From NCBI GenBank assembly GCA_964391765.1, contig CAYMNG010000084.1, positions 1-10,781 on the forward strand: 10,781 nt of DNA, given 5' to 3'. Origin of the DNA: UBA10649 sp964391765 (lineage in GTDB: Bacteria; Actinomycetota; Actinomycetes; S36-B12). Positions 5,702-10,781 of this stretch are shown in pieces. Made by a program: the position numbers and the translations under genes. Numbering within the stretch: position 1 is the first letter of the stretch; every line of letters begins with the position of its first letter. The notes beneath the pieces are model-generated. The model ran no database searches. It was given only the letters and a program-made list of their open reading frames with translations, and was not told the origin of the DNA.

Positions 5702-7690
5702 GTGACCACCCATCGTCAGCCCGGGTCGAGTGTCTTCGACGAGCTCGAGCAGTTGCTCCCACTGGTCACCAAGCCGATCCAGTACGTCGGCGGCGAGGTG
5801 AACGCGCTCACCAAGGAGTGGGACGACGTCGACGTCCACTGGGCGTTGATGTACCCGGACGCGTACGAGGTGGGTGCGCCGAACCAAGGCGTGCAGATCC
5901 TCTACGAGGTCATCAACGAGCGCGACGACGCCCTCGCCGAGCGCACGTACGCCGTGTGGCCGGACCTCGAGGCGCTCATGCGCGAGCACGGTGTCCCGCA
6001 GTTCACCGTCGACGCCCACCGGTCGGTCGGCGACTTCGACGTCTTCGGCGTCTCCTTCAGCACCGAACTCGGCTACACGAACATGCTCACCGCGATCGAC
6101 CTGGCCGGCGTGCCGGTGCTCGCGGTGGATCGCGATGACACCCACCCGATCATCGTCGCCGGCGGCCACGCGGCCTTCAACCCGGAGCCGATCGCCGACT
6201 TCGTCGACGCCGCCGTCCTCGGCGACGGCGAGGAGGCGGTGCTGCTGATCACCGACATCGTCCGCGACTGGAAGGCGGCCGGTCGGCCGGATGGCCGGGT
6301 CGGGCTGCTGCTGCGGCTGGCCCAGACGGGCACGATCTACGTGCCGCGCTTCTACGACGTGACCTACCTGCCCGACGGTCGGATCCAGCGGATCGCGACG
6401 AGTCGTGCCGACGTCCCATGGCGCGTGCGCAAGCACACGCTGATGGATCTCGACGAGTGGGCGTACCCGAAGTACCCACTGGTGCCGCTGGCCGAGACCG
6501 TCCACGAACGGGCCGCGGTGGAGATCTTCCGCGGCTGCACCCGGGGGTGTCGCTTCTGCCAGGCGGGGATGATCACCCGACCCGTGCGCGAGCGCAGCAT
6601 CACGACGATCGCGTCGATCGTCGACAATGGGCTGCGCCGCACGGGGTTCGAGGAGGTCGGGCTGCTGTCGTTGTCCAGCGCGGACCATTCCGAGATCGCC
6701 GACGTCGCACGCAACCTCGCGGACCGCTATGAGGCCGAGCAGGTCTCCTTGTCGCTGCCGAGCACTCGCGTGGACGCGTTCAACGTCGACCTCGCCAACG
6801 AGCTCTCGCGCAATGGTCGTCGCAGCGGGCTCACGTTCGCCCCCGAGGGCGGCAGCGAACGGATGCGCAGGGTCATCAACAAGCAGGTCACCGAGGCCGA
6901 CCTGGTCCGCACGGTCTCCACCGCGTACGCCGGCGGCTGGCGGCAGGTGAAGCTGTACTTCATGTGCGGGCTGCCGACCGAGACCGACGACGACGTGCTG
7001 CAGATCGCCGACCTGGCCCGCGAGGTGATCCGGGCCGGGCGCGAGGCCTCGGGTCGACGCGACATCCGGTGCACGGTCTCGATCGGTGGCTTCGTCCCCA
7101 AGGCGCACACGCCGTTCCAGTGGGCGGCCCAGCTGGACCACGAGTCGACCGACGCGCGGCTGCACCTGCTGCGCGACGCGATCCGCGCCGATCGCGAGTA
7201 CGGCAAGGCGATCGGCCTGCGCTACCACGACGGGCGCCCGGGCATCGTCGAGGGGATGCTCTCGCGCGGCGACCGTCGGGTGGGCGCCGTCATCCGACGC
7301 GCCTGGCAGGCCGGTGCGCGGTTCGACGGGTGGACCGAGCACTTCTCCTTCGACCGGTGGATGCAGGCCGCCGAGGAGGCGCTGGCGGACGAGGTGGTCG
7401 ACGTCGACTGGTACACGACGCGGGAGCGGCAGGTGACCGAGGTGCTGCCGTGGGACCACCTGGACTCCGGGTTGGACTCCGAATGGCTGTGGGAGGACTG
7501 GCAGGCCGCGCTGGCGGCCGACGCCGTCGACGACTGCCGCTGGTCGCCGTGCTTCGACTGCGGGGTCTGCGACCAGTTGGGTACCCAGATCCAGGTCGGC
7601 CCGACCGGGGTCGTGAACCTGCCGATGCCGGTCGTCCCCGCGCCGGCCTTCGCCGCCGCTACCTCCGCGAACGGCGAGGCGGACCGGTGA
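5702..7690 (+). CDS. TIGR03960-family radical SAM protein, function unknown
   Basis: With GTG 5702 the product is 662 aa. Residues about 20-200 form the N-terminal B12-binding-like domain (PIQYVGGEVNAL, MYPDAYEVG.PNQGVQILYE, FGVSFSTELGYTN, AGGHAAFNPEPIADF). I see no DxHxxG cobalamin-ligand motif, so B12 binding is doubtful. The radical SAM domain follows, with the [4Fe-4S] motif CTRGCRFC (Cys279, Cys283, Cys286), then TFAPEGGSERMRRVINK and KLYFMCGLPTETD. Near the C-terminus is a second Cys group, C-x4-C-x2-C-x2-C (612, 617, 620, 623), which could hold another Fe-S cluster or zinc. Upstream GTG 5633 and ATG 5672 are possible starts, but residues before 5702 do not resemble the family, and the TATCCT box and family N-terminus favour 5702. 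The stop overlaps the next gene's start (GTGA). The family is known as a neighbour or fusion of DUF2344; its substrate is not established as far as I know. Family call is firm. Confidence 0.9.
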   Translation: MTTHRQPGSSVFDELEQLLPLVTKPIQYVGGEVNALTKEWDDVDVHWALMYPDAYEVGAPNQGVQILYEVINERDDALAERTYAVWPDLEALMREHGVPQFTVDAHRSVGDFDVFGVSFSTELGYTNMLTAIDLAGVPVLAVDRDDTHPIIVAGGHAAFNPEPIADFVDAAVLGDGEEAVLLITDIVRDWKAAGRPDGRVGLLLRLAQTGTIYVPRFYDVTYLPDGRIQRIATSRADVPWRVRKHTLMDLDEWAYPKYPLVPLAETVHERAAVEIFRGCTRGCRFCQAGMITRPVRERSITTIASIVDNGLRRTGFEEVGLLSLSSADHSEIADVARNLADRYEAEQVSLSLPSTRVDAFNVDLANELSRNGRRSGLTFAPEGGSERMRRVINKQVTEADLVRTVSTAYAGGWRQVKLYFMCGLPTETDDDVLQIADLAREVIRAGREASGRRDIRCTVSIGGFVPKAHTPFQWAAQLDHESTDARLHLLRDAIRADREYGKAIGLRYHDGRPGIVEGMLSRGDRRVGAVIRRAWQAGARFDGWTEHFSFDRWMQAAEEALADEVVDVDWYTTRERQVTEVLPWDHLDSGLDSEWLWEDWQAALAADAVDDCRWSPCFDCGVCDQLGTQIQVGPTGVVNLPMPVVPAPAFAAATSANGEADR

Positions 7691-8484
7691 GCGGCCGCCG
7701 CCCGCCCGAGCGCGACAGCGCACCACCGGTCCAGCGGCTGCGCGTGCGCTACGCCAAGCGCGGGCGGCTGCGCTTCTCCAGTGCGCGCGACTTCCAGCGG
7801 GCCCTGGAACGCGCGTTGCGCCGGACCCGCGTCCCGATGGCCTACAGCGCGGGGTTCTCACCCCATCCGCGGATCTCCTACGCGAACGCGGCCGCCACCG
7901 GCGCGGCCAGCGAGGCCGAGTACGTCGAACTGGCGTTGGTCGAGCGATGCGACCCGGCGGCGATCCGCGCCGCGCTGGACGCGGCCCTGCCCGCCGGCCT
8001 GGACATCCTCGACGTCGTCGAGGCGACGACGTCGGACTTCGCCGCACGGCTGGAGGCCAGCCAGTGGCGAATCGAACTGCCGGGGGTGTCCGTCGCCGCG
8101 GCGCAGGCGGCGGTCGGTCGGTTCTGGGCCGAGCCGCAGATCGTCGTGGAGCGGACGACGAAGTCCGGCCGCCGATCGTTCGACGCCAAGGCCGCGGTCG
8201 TCGCGCTGTCCGTCGACACCTCGCCCGTCGACGCGGCCGGCGACACGTCGCCCGTCGACGCGGGCGCGGCTGACTGTGCGATACTCGCGCTGGTCGTTCG
8301 GCACGGCACACCGTCCGTACGACCCGACGACGTGGTGTCCGCGCTGCAGCGCGTGGCCGACCTCGTGCCGCCCACACCCCCGCGGGTGACCCGGCTGGCG
8401 CAGGGGCCGCTCGATGTGGCCGGGGCATCGGTGGCCGATCCGCTCGGACCTGATCGAGACGGTTCGGTCTCGGGGCCTCGGTAG
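7687..8484 (+). CDS. TIGR03936/DUF2344 radical SAM-linked protein, function unknown
   Basis: The product is 265 aa from GTG 7687. It carries the family's N-terminal signature, RVRYAKRGRLRFSSARDFQR, RALRRTRVPMAYSAGFSPHP and RISYANAAATGAASEAEYVE (about residues 19-80), followed by LPAGLDILDV, ASQWRIELPG, the KSGRRSFDAKAAV segment and VRPDDVV. The closing PRVTRLAQGPL is also usual for the family. GTG 7687 overlaps the stop of the radical SAM gene by 4 bases and has GAGG 7 bases upstream; the open frame extends further left, but only inside the radical SAM gene. In other bacteria this domain is found fused to the C-terminus of the radical SAM protein, so the two probably act together in one complex. 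A small in-frame duplication (residues about 177-192) lies in a variable linker. Arg/Lys-rich patches near the N-terminus could bind nucleic acid, but this is only a guess. No catalytic motif is recognised. Confidence 0.88.
   Translation: MSGRRPPERDSAPPVQRLRVRYAKRGRLRFSSARDFQRALERALRRTRVPMAYSAGFSPHPRISYANAAATGAASEAEYVELALVERCDPAAIRAALDAALPAGLDILDVVEATTSDFAARLEASQWRIELPGVSVAAAQAAVGRFWAEPQIVVERTTKSGRRSFDAKAAVVALSVDTSPVDAAGDTSPVDAGAADCAILALVVRHGTPSVRPDDVVSALQRVADLVPPTPPRVTRLAQGPLDVAGASVADPLGPDRDGSVSGPR
8215..8262 (+). repeat. 27-base-period duplication encoding DTSPVDA twice
   Basis: GAC ACC TCG CCC GTC GAC GCG (8215-8235) recurs at 8242-8262 with one synonymous change (ACC to ACG). The two copies are separated by GCC GGC, giving DTSPVDA-AG-DTSPVDA in the DUF2344 protein. 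It lies in a linker between conserved blocks and looks like a recent slippage duplication. Confidence 0.85.
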
Positions 8485-8598
8485 CGTTCGTCGTCGGCGG
8501 GATGGCCCGGCCTGTGCACCGCAGTGGTGCGCGCGGACGATCCGGCGACCGACCAGGCTTGGCCGGGATCTGTGCGATCTCGGCCCGACAGTGGGCTT

Positions 8599-8625
8599 GG
8601 CCCCGGCGTTGTGCGCCGGCCGGCC
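8599..8625 (+). promoter_or_regulatory. Hairpin in the rne leader, just upstream of the ribosome binding site
   Basis: CCGGCG (8603-8608) pairs with CGCCGG (8614-8619) around the loop TTGTG. GGCC (8599-8602) can extend it by pairing with GGCC (8622-8625) past a two-base bulge. The stem ends 4 bases before AAGGAG. The rest of 8485-8643 holds another weaker stem (8514-8520 with 8526-8532), and I see no clear -10 box in it, so the rne promoter may lie further upstream or rne may be read through from the DUF2344 gene. Confidence 0.4.
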
Positions 8626-8629
8626 CGTG

Positions 8630-8635
8630 AAGGAG
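8630..8635 (+). promoter_or_regulatory. Ribosome binding site of rne
   Basis: AAGGAG lies 8 bases before ATG 8644, the best Shine-Dalgarno match in the window. It fixes the start of the long N-terminal extension of RNase E/G. Confidence 0.85.
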
Positions 8636-8643
8636 CAGGACCG

Positions 8644-10781
8644 ATGGACCACGACGACACCGCCACGCCCGACGCCGCGCCCGAGGCCGGGGCCGCGACC
8701 GTCAAGCGCGCCCGCCGGCGGGCCGCGAGTCGGCCGGCCGGCCCGCCCACGGACGCGGTCCCACCGGCGACCACAGGCGCCCCGGCCGACGAGGCCGGAT
8801 CCGAGTCCGCCAGTGGGTCGGGCGCGGTCGAGCCGAAGAAGGCGACCCGTCGCACCCGCAAGGCGCCGGTGACGGCCCCCGCGGACGAGGTTTCGCCCGA
8901 CCCGGCCCCCGCGGACGAGGCGGCCGCGCCGGCCCCCGCGGACGAGGCGGCCGCGCCGGCCAAGCGCACGCGGCGCGCCACGAAGAAGCCGGCCGACGCC
9001 GCCGCGGTCGACGACGCCGCCGTCCCGGCACCGGTGTTCGTCGCGCCCCTGTTCGTCGCGCCGCAGGTGGACGCTGAACCGGTCGAGGAACCCGCGCAGC
9101 CACCGGCGCCGCCGGTCCGCAAGCGCACTCGGCGAGCGAGTGCGGCGGCGGTGCGCGAGGCCGAGCCCTCCGACCTGGCCGTCGTCGAAGCCGACGCCGA
9201 GCAGACCGAGCCGGACGAGCCGGCCGAGCCGGCCAGCGAGGGTGACGGCGACGACGACGCCGACGAGACCGGTGCGGACGACGGTCCCCGCCGTCGGCGA
9301 CGGCGGGGCGGGCGCGGTCGGCGGCGCCGTGAGGACGCGGCCGGGGAGGCCGGCGGGGACGCGGTCGGCGACGACGACGCCGGTGCGCCGGCCGAGGACG
9401 CCGAAGGCACCGACGGCACCGACAGCACCGACGGCACCGACGACACCGAGGACACCGACGACACCGACGCGGCCGGCTCACGTCGGCGCCGGCGCCGGCG
9501 CCGGCGTGGCGGCGACGCCGCGGACTCCGGCGAGGACACCGGTGGCCGTGCGCGCGAACCGCGCAACGGGTCCGACGACGTCGCGAGCCTGCGCGGGTCG
9601 ACGCGCCTGGAGGCGAAGAAGCAGCGGCGTCGAGAGGGCCGCGAAGCCGGCCGGCGGCGGGCCCCGATCCTGACGGAGGCGGAGTTCTTGGCCCGCCGGG
9701 AGTCGGTGGACCGGGTCATGGCCGTGCGCCAGGTCGGTGACCGCACGCAGATCGCCGTCCTGGAGGACGGCGTGCTCGTCGAGCACTACGTCACCCGTGG
9801 CTCGTCGGCGTCGATGGTCGGCAACGTGTACCTGGGTCGGGTGCAGAACGTCCTGCCGAGCATGGAGGCGGCGTTCGTCGACATCGGCCGCGGGCGCAAC
9901 GCGGTGCTGTACGCCGGTGAGGTCAACTGGGACGCCGCCGGCCTCGACGGCCAGCCGAAGCGGATCGAGTTCGCCCTGAAGTCCGGCGACCCGGTGCTCG
10001 TCCAGGTCACCAAGGACCCGATCGGGCAGAAGGGCGCTCGCCTGACCAGCCAGGTCTCGTTGCCCGGCCGGTTCCTGGTCTACGTGCCGGACGGTTCGAT
10101 GACCGGCATCAGCCGCAAGTTGCCGGACACCGAGCGGTCGCGGCTGAAGTCGATCCTCAAGCGCGTGATGCCCGAGGACGCCGGCGTGATCGTGCGGACC
10201 GCGGCCGAAGGCGCGGCCGAGACGGCACTGGAGGCGGACGTCACCCGGCTGACCGGGCTGTGGGCCGACATCGAGGCCGCGCGCCGGTCGGCGAGTCCGC
10301 CGACGCTGCTGTACAGCGAGCCCGACCTGGCGATCAAGGTCGTGCGCGACATCTTCAACGAGGACGTCAGTCGACTGGTCGTCGCGGGCGACACCGCGTG
10401 GGCGTCGCTGAGCGCGTACATCGGCGCGGTCGCCCCCGACCTCGTCGAGCGCCTGGACCACTGGGTCGGGCCGACGGACCTCTTCGCGCACTTCCGCGTG
10501 GACGAGCAGCTGCTCAAGGCGTTGGATCGCAAGGTCTTCCTGCCATCGGGTGGGTCACTGGTCATCGACCGCACCGAGGCGATGACGGTCGTCGACGTCA
10601 ACACCGGCAAGTTCACCGGCCAAGGCGGGAACCTCGAGCAGACGGTGACGCGCAACAACCTCGAGGCCGCCGAGGAGATCGTGCGGCAGCTGAGGCTGCG
10701 TGACATCGGGGGGATCATCGTCGTCGACTTCATCGACATGGTGCTGGAGAGCAACCGCGACCTGGTCCTGCGTCGGCTGGT
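8644..10781 (+). CDS. rne: Ribonuclease E/G (5' part, runs off the right edge)
   Basis: RNase E/G is the main single-strand endoribonuclease for mRNA decay and rRNA/tRNA processing. The frame is open from ATG 8644 to the window end (712 codons). Residues 1 to about 340 are low-complexity: Ala/Pro/Glu/Asp stretches alternate with basic clusters, including six Arg at 216-221 and nine at 280-288. The catalytic core begins near ILTEAEFLARRESVDRVM (about 342), with the S1 RNA-binding domain next (about 385-470, MVGNVYLGRVQNVLPSMEAAFVDIG) and the 5'-sensor/RNase H-like region (KDPIGQKGARLT). The DNase I-like active site follows: VVDVNTG gives Asp651 and Asn653, and VVDFID gives Asp695, matching E. 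coli Asp303, Asn305 and Asp346. The zinc-link CPxC motif and any C-terminal extension lie beyond the edge. The long N-terminal extension is usual for actinobacterial RNase E. RNase G proper lacks such an extension, so rne is the better symbol. Confidence 0.93.
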   Translation, partial: MDHDDTATPDAAPEAGAATVKRARRRAASRPAGPPTDAVPPATTGAPADEAGSESASGSGAVEPKKATRRTRKAPVTAPADEVSPDPAPADEAAAPAPADEAAAPAKRTRRATKKPADAAAVDDAAVPAPVFVAPLFVAPQVDAEPVEEPAQPPAPPVRKRTRRASAAAVREAEPSDLAVVEADAEQTEPDEPAEPASEGDGDDDADETGADDGPRRRRRRGGRGRRRREDAAGEAGGDAVGDDDAGAPAEDAEGTDGTDSTDGTDDTEDTDDTDAAGSRRRRRRRRRGGDAADSGEDTGGRAREPRNGSDDVASLRGSTRLEAKKQRRREGREAGRRRAPILTEAEFLARRESVDRVMAVRQVGDRTQIAVLEDGVLVEHYVTRGSSASMVGNVYLGRVQNVLPSMEAAFVDIGRGRNAVLYAGEVNWDAAGLDGQPKRIEFALKSGDPVLVQVTKDPIGQKGARLTSQVSLPGRFLVYVPDGSMTGISRKLPDTERSRLKSILKRVMPEDAGVIVRTAAEGAAETALEADVTRLTGLWADIEAARRSASPPTLLYSEPDLAIKVVRDIFNEDVSRLVVAGDTAWASLSAYIGAVAPDLVERLDHWVGPTDLFAHFRVDEQLLKALDRKVFLPSGGSLVIDRTEAMTVVDVNTGKFTGQGGNLEQTVTRNNLEAAEEIVRQLRLRDIGGIIVVDFIDMVLESNRDLVLRRL
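8874..8957 (+). repeat. 27-base tandem repeat in the rne 5' region
   Basis: A 27-base unit starting GGCCCCCGCGGACGAGG is present in two identical adjacent copies (8904-8930, 8931-8957). A third, partial copy lies at 8874-8890. It encodes repeated PADEAAAPA in the disordered extension and keeps the frame. Confidence 0.85.
9406..9468 (+). repeat. Nine-base repeat, seven units, encoding (G/S/D)-T-(D/E)
   Basis: Seven consecutive units of the type GGC ACC GAC run from 9406 to 9468, giving residues 255-275 of RNase E/G as triplets GTD, STD, DTE and DTD. This makes a strongly acidic tract four residues before the nine-Arg run, so opposite charges sit side by side. Confidence 0.85.
9481..9507 (+). 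repeat. Arg-codon run (nine CGN codons) with CGGCGC repeats
   Basis: CGT CGG CGC CGG CGC CGG CGC CGG CGT encodes nine Arg (residues 280-288) and is a hexanucleotide repeat at the DNA level. A similar cluster (six Arg, then GGRGRRRR) lies at 9289-9330. Such tracts in RNase E extensions are expected to bind RNA; that role is inferred. Confidence 0.8.

Noticed and set aside
8277..8285. TGC-GATACT resembling an extended -10 promoter inside the DUF2344 gene, about 360 bases before rne
   Set aside because: A single short match with no -35 partner and far from the start codon; not enough to call an rne promoter.
5699..8428. Open frame of 909 codons on the - strand across the radical SAM and DUF2344 genes
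   Set aside because: It mirrors the codon structure of the + strand genes in GC-rich DNA, is rich in Arg/Pro/Ala without any recognisable domain, and the opposite strand has clear family motifs.
8514..8532. Weak stem GTGCACC/GGTGCGC after the DUF2344 gene as a terminator
   Set aside because: Only 7 bp including one G-T pair, no T-run, and rne downstream lacks a visible promoter, so termination here is not supported.
7878..9746. Open frame of 622 codons on the - strand opposite the DUF2344 gene and rne 5' part
   Set aside because: Its Ser/Ala-rich composition comes from reading the repetitive rne extension backwards. The + strand frame continues into an intact RNase E/G core.
1..10781. Mobile element, phage, CRISPR or defence island
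   Set aside because: No transposase, integrase, terminal repeats, spacer array or defence domain is seen, and codon use is uniform from end to end.

Overview
The window reads as chromosomal DNA from a high-GC Gram-positive bacterium (Actinomycetota). The base composition is strongly G+C rich, codon third positions are almost all G or C, and several starts are GTG. The protein variants are also of actinobacterial type: a PBP2 with extra Cys-bounded loops, and an RNase E/G with a long Arg-rich and acidic N-terminal extension. The sequence does not allow a safe genus call. All real genes lie on the + strand, and the long open frames on the - strand are codon-bias shadows.

Positions 2-5485 hold the cell-shape (rod/elongasome) operon in classical order: the 3' end of mreB, then mreC, mreD, mrdA (PBP2 transpeptidase) and rodA (SEDS glycosyltransferase). 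MreB is the cytoplasmic actin-like scaffold. MreC and MreD link it through the membrane to RodA and PBP2, which polymerise and cross-link lateral-wall peptidoglycan. Spacing is tight throughout, and mrdA and rodA share a GTGA start/stop overlap. The mreB fragment has an in-frame TAG near the left edge where the family has a conserved Ser, so it is either a sequence error or a real nonsense mutation.

Positions 5486-5701 separate two transcription units. A long hairpin with a perfect 16-bp outer stem and no T-run probably ends the mre operon. A TATCCT box then sits just where it would start a leaderless mRNA at the GTG of the next gene.

Positions 5702-8484 hold two genes of unknown function that overlap by GTGA: a TIGR03960-type radical SAM protein and its usual partner, a TIGR03936/DUF2344 protein. 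They are known as neighbours or fusions in many bacteria, and no reaction has been assigned as far as I know. This pair is the best candidate in the window for undescribed biology.

Positions 8644-10781 hold the 5' part of the RNase E/G gene (rne), running off the right edge. It has a clear ribosome binding site, a hairpin just upstream of it, and about 340 residues of low-complexity extension before the catalytic core. In related genomes rplU, rpmA and obgE often follow. I see no tRNA, rRNA, CRISPR array, insertion sequence, phage gene or other sign of transfer. Apart from the radical SAM pair, this is an ordinary conserved housekeeping region.
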